From: DIGJ01 sp041821315
GTDB taxonomy: Bacteria > Bacillota > Clostridia > Lachnospirales > Lachnospiraceae
Reading direction: 5' to 3'
DNA length: 64,000 nucleotides
Assembly: GCA_041821315.1 (NCBI GenBank)
Contig: JBGUEO010000011.1
Coordinates: forward strand, 1-64,000
Positions 7,508 to 16,172 of the stretch are shown piece after piece. Under the pieces are notes generated by a model. The model was not told the DNA's origin and made no database searches. It worked only from the letters and a program-made list of their open reading frames with translations. Made by a program: the position numbers and the translations under genes. Positions within the stretch are counted from its first letter, which is position 1, and the number at the start of each line of letters is the position of its first letter.

Positions 7508-7551
7508 ATAAGCTCAAATCTAATGTAAGAGTTAGATTTGAGCTTATTTTA
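7508..7551 (+). terminator. Strong hairpin with T-tract
   Basis: Perfect 15-bp arms ATAAGCTCAAATCTA (7508-7522) and TAGATTTGAGCTTAT (7533-7547) are followed by TTTT. The left arm shares AGCTCAAATCT with the repeat at 7231-7241. It probably terminates transcription from the accessory region. Apart from this hairpin, the repeat and the flippase scrap, 7233-7699 shows nothing else. Confidence 0.75.
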
Positions 7552-7699
7552 TATAAAAATGGAAAGATATAGATATTGAACGGACTAAAACACAATTATT
7601 TTATAGAAAGTGAGAAGAAAATTGTATGTTTTTACTAAAGATTCCATGCTATGATAAACTTGTATCATTATGGGGCGTCTAAAGAATGGGAGGAGAAGG

Positions 7700-9739
7700 A
7701 TGGAAAAGAAGGATTGTGATTTTAAAAAATCAAAAATTGGTTTGAAAGGTCGCATACTTGCACTTGTTATTCCGATGATTGTCTGTGCGATTGCTGCAAC
7801 GATGATTGTAACATTTGCAAGAAACCAAAAGGTAATCGTAGATAGAACCTTAGAAATCGTAGAGCATAGTGCACAAGCAAATGCAAATGAAATTGACACG
7901 GTGCTAGGAGGTGCATTAAGGGAACTTTATGTTTATAAACTAAGTATGGCAGATGGTAGAATGACAAAGATTCAACTGTCACGTATGCTAAAAAGTACTT
8001 ATCAAAAAAGTGAATTATATCCCAATGGCTTGCATTATGCAGATAGCACAGGTTCTTGGATTGATGGAAGTGCTACAAAAGCAGCGGATGGCTATGTGCC
8101 AAAAGATCAAGCATGGTTTAAAGAAGGAACGGAACATGCGGACAAGTTTGAAGTCGGTGAGCCGTATTTGGATAAGACAACGAATGAATATGTGGTTTCA
8201 GCCTCGGCCAATATATCAGATGGTAGCATTACAAAAGTGCTAGCTGCAGATATTCCATTAACTTCCCTTATTAACTACGTAAAAAATGTTACTTTTTTCC
8301 ATGGAAAGGGAGGTACCTTACTTATAAATCCACACAGTGAAAGTATTATCGCCGCAAGCAGCATGGATGAAACAGGAGAAATAAAGGTAAGTGCCAAGGA
8401 GCAAGCACTTTATGATAAAATATGCAAGAATAGCTTACTTGATACAATTGATGGAGCAACAGAAGTGAAAAGTGGAACGAGTATTTATTATATTGCTGGA
8501 ACACAATTAGAAGGATGTGACTGGAAGCTTATTAGTTATGTGTCTAGACAAGATGCGGTATTAAATGAGTTGGGACAATCTGTCCTTATTGTAGCATTCG
8601 TTGCATTGTTCATTATACTGATTGCAGTTATTGTTATTGATCGATTTATCAATCATAAGACAAAGCAGATTAAAAAAGTAACTCGTTCCATTGAACGCAT
8701 TACACAAGGTGATTTTACCGAAGCCATGAAGATTACGAGCTATGATGAAACGGGAGTAATGACGTATTCCTTGCAACAATTTTTACATAAAATGATAGAG
8801 GTACTCAAAAATTTGAAGGATATGGCGGTGAAGCTAACCGATCAGTCTGAGAATAGCATGGATATGAGCCGCGATTTGGCCCAGTCAAGTGCATCTTCAC
8901 ATAATGCCATGGAAGAAATGATACATACGTTAGAGCAATTAAGTAAAAGTGTGGAAGAGATTGCAGATGGATCTTCTTCATTAGCTATTCATGTTGGAGA
9001 TACGAATAATCGATGTAAAATTGCAAATGAAGTTTTGATAGAAACTGTTGCACTTTCAAACGAGGGCAGTTCAGAGATGGAAGAAGTACGAGTATCGATG
9101 TCTGAAATTCGTCTGATTATAGATGAATTAGGAAGAGCAGTAGAGGATGTTGGTGGGAATATGAAGAGCATCCGTGACATGGTCAATGTGATTGGTGATA
9201 TCGCAGATCAAACGAATTTGTTATCATTAAATGCCGCTATTGAAGCTGCACGAGCAGGAGATGCAGGGAAGGGATTTGCTGTTGTGGCACAGGAAATAGG
9301 TAATCTTGCAGAAAGTAGTTCACAAAGTGTAGTTGATATTAAAGAAATTACGGATGGTATCAGTAAGCTGGTAGTTGAAATGGTTAAAAAGATGAAAACG
9401 AGCATTGATTCAATCAAGCAGTGTGATGATGTAGTGGAAAGAACCAGCACTACGTTTCATCATATCAATAATAAAATCGTAGATACAAAAGAGGAAGTGA
9501 CTTATATTATTGGAAGTGTGGCAGAGCTTGATACAATTAGTCAATCATTAGCTGCAATAACGGAAGAACAGTCAGCTTCAAGCGAAGAAATGTTAGCCAC
9601 TAGCGAAGACATCTTAGGTCATTCCGAAAAAGTAAAGACAAGTGCAGGTATTGGAGAAGAATCAGCAAGTGACTTAAAACAAATTGTAAAGGAACTGGAT
9701 ACGTTACTAGAGTTTTTTAAGTACGAAAAACAATACTAG
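7700..9739 (+). CDS. Methyl-accepting chemotaxis protein with dCache-like sensor
   Basis: This is a 679-residue chemoreceptor. I choose ATG 7700, behind GGGAGGAG, over an upstream in-frame ATG at 7670. Membrane segment 1 (about 19-39) and segment 2 (about 290-312) enclose an extracellular domain of about 250 residues with the dCache pattern (GSWIDGSATKAADGY, DQAWFKEG, YVVSASANISDG). A HAMP linker follows, then a long coiled-coil signalling domain with the conserved tip near DIADQTNLLSLNAAIEAARAG and GFAVVAQEIGNLAESS, the site for CheA/CheW contact. It stands alone, with no che genes nearby. The ligand is unknown; dCache receptors often bind amino acids or other small molecules. Confidence 0.93.
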   Translation: MEKKDCDFKKSKIGLKGRILALVIPMIVCAIAATMIVTFARNQKVIVDRTLEIVEHSAQANANEIDTVLGGALRELYVYKLSMADGRMTKIQLSRMLKSTYQKSELYPNGLHYADSTGSWIDGSATKAADGYVPKDQAWFKEGTEHADKFEVGEPYLDKTTNEYVVSASANISDGSITKVLAADIPLTSLINYVKNVTFFHGKGGTLLINPHSESIIAASSMDETGEIKVSAKEQALYDKICKNSLLDTIDGATEVKSGTSIYYIAGTQLEGCDWKLISYVSRQDAVLNELGQSVLIVAFVALFIILIAVIVIDRFINHKTKQIKKVTRSIERITQGDFTEAMKITSYDETGVMTYSLQQFLHKMIEVLKNLKDMAVKLTDQSENSMDMSRDLAQSSASSHNAMEEMIHTLEQLSKSVEEIADGSSSLAIHVGDTNNRCKIANEVLIETVALSNEGSSEMEEVRVSMSEIRLIIDELGRAVEDVGGNMKSIRDMVNVIGDIADQTNLLSLNAAIEAARAGDAGKGFAVVAQEIGNLAESSSQSVVDIKEITDGISKLVVEMVKKMKTSIDSIKQCDDVVERTSTTFHHINNKIVDTKEEVTYIIGSVAELDTISQSLAAITEEQSASSEEMLATSEDILGHSEKVKTSAGIGEESASDLKQIVKELDTLLEFFKYEKQY

Positions 9740-10039
9740 TCAACAAACGCGGGGAATTTTGAAATATCCACGCAAAAACAGAGGTAGGTATTGTTACTCT
9801 CTAACAGAAAAATAGGAAGCCGGGAACAATCAAGCGCATAAACGGTACGTAATCGAATTGTTTTTGCTGACAATTGAAAATTTTCTACTATCTGTTTCAA
9901 TCGTCAAGTATAGAATTTGTAGTTATCTTAAGTTCTTGAAAAACGACCTACCCCTTCCCGATAAATTCTGTATTTATGGTTAAATCCAACCACAAGATGT
10001 CTTAGAAAATCAGCAAAAAAATATTCCACTACCTTAAGG

Positions 10040-10134
10040 TTGAATCAAAAGGGGAACGGCTGCTAGAAAATCATTTGAAGGCATATAATGTTTATGCGCT
10101 TGATTTTCTAGCAGCCGTTCCCCTTTTGATTCAA
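10040..10134 (+). repeat. 34-bp perfect inverted repeat (hairpin element)
   Basis: The 34 bases at 10040-10073 (starting TTGAATCAAAAGGGGAACGG) are the exact reverse complement of 10101-10134, with a 27-base spacer. No T-run follows on either strand, so it is not an ordinary terminator. GTTTATGCGCTTGATT at 10090-10105 is also the reverse complement of AATCAAGCGCATAAAC near 9828-9843. The rest of 9740-10312 shows short minus-strand stretches with coding-like composition broken by stops, but nothing I can name. A decayed mobile element or structured RNA is possible. Confidence 0.7.
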
Positions 10135-10312
10135 AAACAAAGTAGCATTGCAGCATATTTTATTGCGTCCGTTTCAAAGATCCCCCACATCCGTTGATCC
10201 ATCAAATCAGAATTAATAAAAGTTAACAAAGTCATTTTATTTTGTAGTATACTATAGGAAAGACGTAGAATATCAGGACGAAAGTTCACCAAAAGAAATT
10301 GGAGGATATGTG

Positions 10313-11026
10313 ATGTCACTGAATGTAAGTGTATTTGTAAATGAAGGAATTATTATGGCGAGTGATAGTAAGACGACGTATACTCGTGAAGTAGATGGTA
10401 AAGTCATGGTTGGTATTCATACCAATAATACAACTCGAAAAATGTTTTTATGTCCGAATCAAGTAGGAATATCAAGTTGTGGAGAAGGTTCCGTGTTAGG
10501 TGTTCCGATTGCTGGGTATATAGAGAATTTTATTCGAGAAAAAGTAACACAAGAAACACAAATTGATGATATGCCAAAGTTAATGATAGAGTACTTTAAA
10601 GAACTGGTAAAAGGTAAGACGCCGATACCACATGCACATTTTATGTTAGGTGGGTATCAACGACAAGGAAATTTAAATGTACAAAAAATATATAAGATAT
10701 TTTTGGAGAATGAGTTTATTGAATCAATTGATACGAAAAACCAAGGTGCGGCTTGGGACGGAGAGATTGTGGTACTGGCTAAACTAATTAATCAGACCTT
10801 TGTACAAAAACCAAATGGACAAATGATAGCAATGCCGCATGGGGAAATCCTTTGGAATTTTTTCACCTTGCAAGATGCGATTAATTTTGCTGAGTTTGCG
10901 ATAAAGACCACCATTGATACCATGCATTTTCAAAATGTAATAGAGACCGTTGGAGAGCCAATTGATATATTAGTAATCAAGCCAGATTGTGCAGAATGGA
11001 TTGCACATCAAGAATTACATACTTGA
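10313..11026 (+). CDS. Proteasome-like Ntn-hydrolase family protein
   Basis: This 237-residue protein starts at ATG 10313, seven bases after GGAGG. The opening SLNVSVFVNEGIIMASDSKTT and the later KMFLCPNQVGISSCGEGS follow the beta-sandwich pattern of proteasome beta-subunit and HslV-like Ntn hydrolases. The usual N-terminal Thr exposed by processing is not obvious, so the nucleophile could be a Ser, or the protein may not be a peptidase. No HslU-like partner is adjacent. It is followed after about 75 bases by the asparaginase gene. Fold assignment is moderately sure; activity is unknown. Confidence 0.6.
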   Translation: MSLNVSVFVNEGIIMASDSKTTYTREVDGKVMVGIHTNNTTRKMFLCPNQVGISSCGEGSVLGVPIAGYIENFIREKVTQETQIDDMPKLMIEYFKELVKGKTPIPHAHFMLGGYQRQGNLNVQKIYKIFLENEFIESIDTKNQGAAWDGEIVVLAKLINQTFVQKPNGQMIAMPHGEILWNFFTLQDAINFAEFAIKTTIDTMHFQNVIETVGEPIDILVIKPDCAEWIAHQELHT

Positions 11027-11102
11027 TTGTTCGATTCATTTTTAAATGAGAAGTAATATGACAAATAATTGTATTATAATAAGAAAGTATAAATGGGAGA
11101 AA

Positions 11103-12125
11103 ATGAAAAAAAGGATATTAATAATTACAACAGGAGGAACCTTAGCTTCTTCAGATAGTACAGAGGGAATGGTTCCAGGATTAGATAGCAATGATATATT
11201 TTCTAATATTGAAGGGATTACAACCTATTTTGAGGTGGAATTTTTAGATCTGTTTTCATTGGATAGTTCGAATATACAACCAGAGGAATGGCAACTATTA
11301 GCACAAACGATAGATAGAAAATACACTATGTTTGAGGGAATTGTTATTATACATGGTACAGATACCATGGCATATACAGCATCTGCGTTGTCTTTTATGT
11401 TGCAAAATATTCCAATTCCGATTGTGTTAACGGGAAGTCAATTGTCAATACTCAATCCAATTGCAGATGCAGTAGAAAATTGTAGATGTGCGATTAATAT
11501 GGCAGGAAGTGGAGTCGCTGGTGTATATGTAGCATTTAATCGAAAAGTGATTCGTGGAACCAGAGCGTCGAAAGTACGCACGATTAGTTTTGATGCATTT
11601 GAAAGCATTAATAGTCCGTATATTGGATTTGTAAATTCCAATGGTCTCGATATTGAAGAGCATACGCTAAGACTTCCAAAGGGCGAGTTCGTTTTAAGGG
11701 ATGCAATCGCAACCAATGTGTTTTTGCTTAAATTGATTCCAGGAACAAATCCGGATATTTTTGAATTATTACATCAGATGGGATACCGGGGTGTTGTATT
11801 AGAATCGTTTGGAATTGGTGGTATGCATTTCGAGAGAAGAGATTTGTCTGTGGCAATCGGAGAAGCCATTCAAAGAGGAATGACCATTGTTGTGGGAAGT
11901 CAGTGTTTGTATGAAGGAAGCAATCTTAAAATATATCAGACAGGACAAAAAATTCTAAATCAGGGAGCGCTGCAAAGCTACGATATGACATCAGAGGCAA
12001 CGGTTACAAAGCTAATGTGGGTGCTTGGTCAAACAAATCAAAGGGAAGAAATAGAAGCTTATTTTGACGTTGATTTGGTAGGAGAGGTAAACCTTCCAAA
12101 AGAAAATAAGAAACATTTTATATAG
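11103..12125 (+). CDS. L-asparaginase
   Basis: This 340-residue enzyme hydrolyses L-asparagine to aspartate and ammonia. Start ATG 11103 gives MKKRILIITTGGTLAS, with the first catalytic Thr (about residue 13) in the TGGT motif. The second conserved box is VIIHGTDTMAYTASAL with the Thr-Asp pair. Length and the absence of a signal peptide suggest the cytoplasmic type I form. GGGAGA precedes the start at short spacing. It is followed after 13 bases by a HAD phosphatase gene, with which it is probably co-transcribed. Confidence 0.92.
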   Translation: MKKRILIITTGGTLASSDSTEGMVPGLDSNDIFSNIEGITTYFEVEFLDLFSLDSSNIQPEEWQLLAQTIDRKYTMFEGIVIIHGTDTMAYTASALSFMLQNIPIPIVLTGSQLSILNPIADAVENCRCAINMAGSGVAGVYVAFNRKVIRGTRASKVRTISFDAFESINSPYIGFVNSNGLDIEEHTLRLPKGEFVLRDAIATNVFLLKLIPGTNPDIFELLHQMGYRGVVLESFGIGGMHFERRDLSVAIGEAIQRGMTIVVGSQCLYEGSNLKIYQTGQKILNQGALQSYDMTSEATVTKLMWVLGQTNQREEIEAYFDVDLVGEVNLPKENKKHFI

Positions 12126-12138
12126 AATGGAGATAAGT

Positions 12139-12963
12139 ATGATTAAGTTAGTATGCACAGATATTGATGGAACCTTAGTTCCAGATGGAACCGATAAACT
12201 CAATCCAGAATTATTTGAAGTAATTCAAAAGCTAAAAGAAAAAGGAATTATGTTTGCAGCCGCAAGCGGCAGACAGTATGGCAGTATGCAAGCTTTGTTT
12301 GCAGAAGTTGCAAATGATATGATATTTATAGCAGAAGGCGGAAATTTGGTTATGTGTCGCGATGAAGTTATGGCAATTAGCCAAATGGACAAAGATACGG
12401 TGCAACAATTAGTCGAAGATATTGAGAAAATAGAGGGATGCAATGCATTACTTTGTGGTCCTGAGCGTGGATATGCAAGGCAAAATGCAACGGAGCTCAT
12501 TCGATTACTCACCGAGGGGTATCATTATAATATGCAAATTGTTGAGGAGTTTGAATCAATATTAGATCATGAAATTATAAAGGTAAGTCTTTTTCACAGC
12601 GGGGGGAAGGCGGATGAGTTGGCAAGAGATTATTTATTTCCCAAATGGGAGAGTGGACGTGGAATTGAGCTTGTTTGCGCAGGTACACATTGGATGGATT
12701 GCATTAAGCTTGGAAGCAATAAAGGAACAGCAATTGAACAAATTCAAAGTATTATGAATATAGAGCCTGCAGAAACAATGGTATTTGGAGATAACATAAA
12801 CGATATTCATATGTTATTGCGTGCGGACTATAGTTATGCGGTAGGTAATGCAAGAGATGAAGTAAAAGAAGTAGCAAAATATGTTGCAGATACAAATGTA
12901 AATGATGGTGTTTTAAAAGAACTAAAGAAACTTTTAATCCAATTAGATAGACAGGAGGGATGA
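12139..12963 (+). CDS. Cof-type HAD phosphatase
   Basis: This 274-residue hydrolase of the Cof (IIB cap) subfamily has motif I VCTDIDGTL near the N-terminus with the nucleophile Asp and acid/base Asp, a conserved Lys in the KLGSNKGTAIEQI region, and motif IV VFGDNINDIHML binding magnesium. Such enzymes dephosphorylate sugar phosphates, nucleotides or cofactors in the cytoplasm; the substrate cannot be read here. The start at 12139 is preferred over ATG 12127, which overlaps its own GGAG site. The stop lies two bases before the next start. Confidence 0.9.
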   Translation: MIKLVCTDIDGTLVPDGTDKLNPELFEVIQKLKEKGIMFAAASGRQYGSMQALFAEVANDMIFIAEGGNLVMCRDEVMAISQMDKDTVQQLVEDIEKIEGCNALLCGPERGYARQNATELIRLLTEGYHYNMQIVEEFESILDHEIIKVSLFHSGGKADELARDYLFPKWESGRGIELVCAGTHWMDCIKLGSNKGTAIEQIQSIMNIEPAETMVFGDNINDIHMLLRADYSYAVGNARDEVKEVAKYVADTNVNDGVLKELKKLLIQLDRQEG

Positions 12964-12965
12964 CG

Positions 12966-14363
12966 ATGAAAAAGTGTGATGTTGTAATTATTGGAGCGGG
13001 ACCGGCAGGCATTTTCACTGCATTGGAACTGATAAAAAATGGGAGCAAGAAAAAGATCATATTAGTAGAACAGGGAAAATCCATGGAACAGCGTAAATGT
13101 CCAAAGGAACAAACCAATAAGTGTATGAATTGTAAACCATATTGTGATATTACGACAGGATTTTCTGGTGCAGGTGCTTTTTCAGATGGTAAACTTTCAT
13201 TAAGCTATGAAGTTGGTGGAGAGCTTCCAAAGCTTGTAGGAGTTAGTAATGTACAAAGCCTAATTGGCTACACAGATCAGATATACTTAGATTTTGGAGC
13301 GGATACAAAAGTAGAAGGGATCGGTCAGGAAGAAAAAGTAAAAGAGATTCGAAAGAAAGCAATTAAGGCAGGATTAAAGTTGGTAGACTGTCCGATTCGT
13401 CATCTAGGCACAGAAAAAGCACAGGAGATTTATGGTAAAATTCAAGCGTATTTAGTTGAAAATGGAGTTGAAATATTGTTTGGGTATACTTGTTTGGATG
13501 CAAATGTGAAAGAAGATGTGTGTTATGGGGTAGAAATCGAACACACAAAAACACATGAAACTGTGAACATTGAAGCTAAAAAAACGGTTATTGCTACTGG
13601 AAGAAAGGGAGCTGACTGGCTAGAAAAATTGTGTACAAAAAAAGGTGTCAATCATGTTCCGGGTACAGTTGACGTTGGTGTTCGAGTGGAAGTTAGGAAT
13701 GAAATTATGGAAGAAGTAAATAATGTTTTGTATGAATCAAAACTGATTGGATATCCAGCTCCATTTAAGAATAAAGTGCGCACGTTTTGTCAAAATCCAG
13801 GAGGATTTGTGAGTCAGGAAAACTATGATAATGATTTGGCTATTGTAAATGGACACTCCTATAAAGAGAGAAAGTCGGATAATACAAATTTAGCAATTCT
13901 TTGTTCTCATAACTTTAGAGTTCCATTTGACCAACCGATCGAATATGCAAAGAGAATTGGAGAGTTAACAAATATGCTTGCGAATGGGCAGATTTTAGTA
14001 CAGCGATTTGGTGATATCTTAGAAGGAAAACGTACGTGGAAAGAGGAGCTTGAGCGGAGCAATGTAAGACCAACCCTTCCCGATGCAATAGCGGGAGATA
14101 TTACAAGTGCACTTTCGTATCGAACGATGATGAATATTATCAATTTTATTAAGGCAGTCGATCAGGTAGTTCCTGGGTTTGCTGCAACTGAAACATTACT
14201 GTATGCTCCAGAAATCAAATTTTATAGTAATCGTGTAAAGCTTGATGAGAACTTAAATACAAATATTGAAAATTTTTACTGTTTAGGAGATTCCAGTGGG
14301 TGGACGAGAGGACTTATGATGGCATCGGTAATGGGTGTGATTATGGGTAGACAATTGGCTTAA
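12966..14363 (+). CDS. FAD-dependent dehydrogenase (COG2509-like)
   Basis: This 465-residue flavoprotein starts at ATG 12966 behind AGGAGGG. The N-terminal Rossmann dinucleotide site is VVIIGAGPAGIFTALEL (about 6-22). A cysteine-rich stretch follows (KCPKEQTNKCMNCKPYC, about 43-60) and then GFSGAGAFSDGKLSL, both characteristic of this group of putative NAD(FAD)-utilising dehydrogenases. The C-terminal FAD-closing segment reads FYCLGDSSGWTRGLMMASVMG. It is close to the HAD gene and probably in one operon with it. The reaction is unknown in the family; the cysteines could be redox active. Confidence 0.85.
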   Translation: MKKCDVVIIGAGPAGIFTALELIKNGSKKKIILVEQGKSMEQRKCPKEQTNKCMNCKPYCDITTGFSGAGAFSDGKLSLSYEVGGELPKLVGVSNVQSLIGYTDQIYLDFGADTKVEGIGQEEKVKEIRKKAIKAGLKLVDCPIRHLGTEKAQEIYGKIQAYLVENGVEILFGYTCLDANVKEDVCYGVEIEHTKTHETVNIEAKKTVIATGRKGADWLEKLCTKKGVNHVPGTVDVGVRVEVRNEIMEEVNNVLYESKLIGYPAPFKNKVRTFCQNPGGFVSQENYDNDLAIVNGHSYKERKSDNTNLAILCSHNFRVPFDQPIEYAKRIGELTNMLANGQILVQRFGDILEGKRTWKEELERSNVRPTLPDAIAGDITSALSYRTMMNIINFIKAVDQVVPGFAATETLLYAPEIKFYSNRVKLDENLNTNIENFYCLGDSSGWTRGLMMASVMGVIMGRQLA

Positions 14364-14381
14364 AGATAGGGAGGATTTTAT

Positions 14382-15491
14382 ATGGGAAATTGTATCGATT
14401 ATCTGATTCAAAATGGGAAATATGGATTATTTGAAAAGCCATTTAATGATGTAGACAGTCTTATATTATGTCAACTATCCTATCTAAAATTTGAAGGAAT
14501 TGTTCCAGAACTTTCTAAGCGGCGAAAGAGTATGAAGTTTATGGACGTATTTACGCATCCATTGCGTGAAAAGCTGTTTATTGATCAACGGTTTGAAATC
14601 CCAAATCGAAGATTATTTGAAGCGGCTGCATTCAGTAAGCGTTTTCAAACAATGAAAATAAACTACATTGATAATCAAATTGACTTAGATAAACAAATTC
14701 AGTTTGCGGCCATGACATTTTTTCTAGAGGATGGGACAGTGTATGTGGCATTTCGGGGAACCGATGAAACCATAATTGGATGGAAAGAAGATTTCAATAT
14801 GGCATTTAAGACACCCATTCCTTCGCAGCTGTTAGCGGTAGAATATTTAAGTAAAGTGGCACGTCGATTCAAGGGTAATTTTATTGTGGGTGGACATTCA
14901 AAAGGCGGTAATCTTGCAGTATATGCTTCTATGAAATGCCAAGATAGCGTGAGATGTCGTATTTTGTATATTTATACAAATGATGGACCAGGATTTATGA
15001 AAGAAGTCTTTTCAACCAAAGAATTTGAGTCGATCCAACCACGTATCATAAAAATTGTTCCCCAGTCATCACTGATTGGAATGCTTTTACAACATCAGGA
15101 AGATTATCAAGTAATTGAAAGTAAAGCAAAAGGTGGGGTGGGTCAACATGACCCTTACACCTGGGAAGTAAAGAACGATGAATTTGTATATAAGAATGAT
15201 TTAAACCAAGGAAGAAAACTGTTTAATGAGCGATTAAATGGATGGGTGGAGGAGCTGAATGAAGAAGAGCGCAGTACATTTGTCGAGACTCTTTACAAAA
15301 TCATTTCTGTTACAGAAGCAGAGACTTTAATGGATTTAACACAAGAGTGGAAAGATAATTCTTTAAAAATGGTAAATGCCATAAAGGAAGTGGATGCTGA
15401 CTCACGAAAAATGCTTCGAAAAATTATTGGTGAGCTGTTTCATATAACAAAAGGGAAAAAAACAGTTACCATTGAAAAAAAGAAGGGGTAA
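14382..15491 (+). CDS. Mbeg1-like (DUF2974) lipase-fold hydrolase
   Basis: This 369-residue protein starts at ATG 14382 after GGGAGG. The central part carries an alpha/beta-hydrolase core: VYVAFRGTDETIIGWKEDF (an oxyanion-type region) and the nucleophile elbow FIVGGHSKGGNLAVYA with Ser in GHSKGG. The N-terminal YLIQNGKYGLFEKPFNDVD is typical of the DUF2974 group related to class 3 lipases. No signal peptide is present. It shares a TAATG stop-start with the response regulator gene, so translation is coupled to a peptide-antibiotic sensing system. A role in lipid or envelope stress is inferred. Confidence 0.8.
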   Translation: MGNCIDYLIQNGKYGLFEKPFNDVDSLILCQLSYLKFEGIVPELSKRRKSMKFMDVFTHPLREKLFIDQRFEIPNRRLFEAAAFSKRFQTMKINYIDNQIDLDKQIQFAAMTFFLEDGTVYVAFRGTDETIIGWKEDFNMAFKTPIPSQLLAVEYLSKVARRFKGNFIVGGHSKGGNLAVYASMKCQDSVRCRILYIYTNDGPGFMKEVFSTKEFESIQPRIIKIVPQSSLIGMLLQHQEDYQVIESKAKGGVGQHDPYTWEVKNDEFVYKNDLNQGRKLFNERLNGWVEELNEEERSTFVETLYKIISVTEAETLMDLTQEWKDNSLKMVNAIKEVDADSRKMLRKIIGELFHITKGKKTVTIEKKKG

Positions 15492-16168
15492 TGCGTGTGC
15501 ATAAAATACTAATTATTGAGGATGACGAGATAATCAGAGATTCGGTCAGGCAATATATAGAAACATGGGGTCTTAATGCAACTTACGTGGAGGATTTTAA
15601 GAATGTGGTAAGCACATTTGTGATGTATGATCCGCAACTGGTTCTTTTGGATATCTCACTTCCATTTTTTAATGGCTATCATTGGTGCAGTGAAATACGT
15701 AAAATATCAAAAGTCCCTATTATTTTTATATCTTCTGCTTCGGATAATATCAATATTGTTATGGCAATGAATATGGGGGCGGATGATTTTATCGCAAAAC
15801 CATTCGATTTAAATGTGTTAATGGCAAAGGTTCAGGCTCTGCTTCGAAGAACGTATGATTTTGGTATGACAGGGTATTTAATCGAACATCGGGGAGCTAT
15901 TTTTAACTGTTCGGATAACACGCTAGAGTATCAAGGGGAACGAATTGAGCTAACCAAGAATGAAGACAAGATATTGAATCTATTGCTTGAGAATAAAGGT
16001 AAAATTATGAGTCGAGATGTTATCATGACAAGATTGTGGGAAAGTGACAGCTTTATAGACGATAATACGCTTACTGTTAATGTAACCAGACTTCGAAAGA
16101 AGCTAGATACAGTTGGCCTTGAGAACTTTATTCTTACTAAAAAAGGGATTGGTTATATTGTGGAGTAG
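15491..16168 (+). CDS. OmpR-family response regulator (BceR/GraR-like)
   Basis: This 225-residue regulator has a receiver domain (about 4-118) with acidic pair EDDE near residue 10, phospho-acceptor Asp54 in LVLLDISLPFF and the switch Lys in FIAKPFD. A winged-helix DNA-binding domain follows (about 130-225; LTKNEDKILNLLLENKG, then VTRLRKKLD). It overlaps the lipase-like gene by one base and precedes the kinase gene by four bases. With the kinase and the downstream ABC transporter it forms a Bce-type module. It probably binds the site at 17185-17198. Confidence 0.92.
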   Translation: MRVHKILIIEDDEIIRDSVRQYIETWGLNATYVEDFKNVVSTFVMYDPQLVLLDISLPFFNGYHWCSEIRKISKVPIIFISSASDNINIVMAMNMGADDFIAKPFDLNVLMAKVQALLRRTYDFGMTGYLIEHRGAIFNCSDNTLEYQGERIELTKNEDKILNLLLENKGKIMSRDVIMTRLWESDSFIDDNTLTVNVTRLRKKLDTVGLENFILTKKGIGYIVE

Positions 16169-16172
16169 ATAA

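Noticed and set aside
9830..10030. Minus-strand coding-like stretch (for example HLVVGFNHKYRIYREGVGRF)
   Set aside because: It contains two stops, lacks a start and overlaps complementary repeat segments; no family is recognisable.
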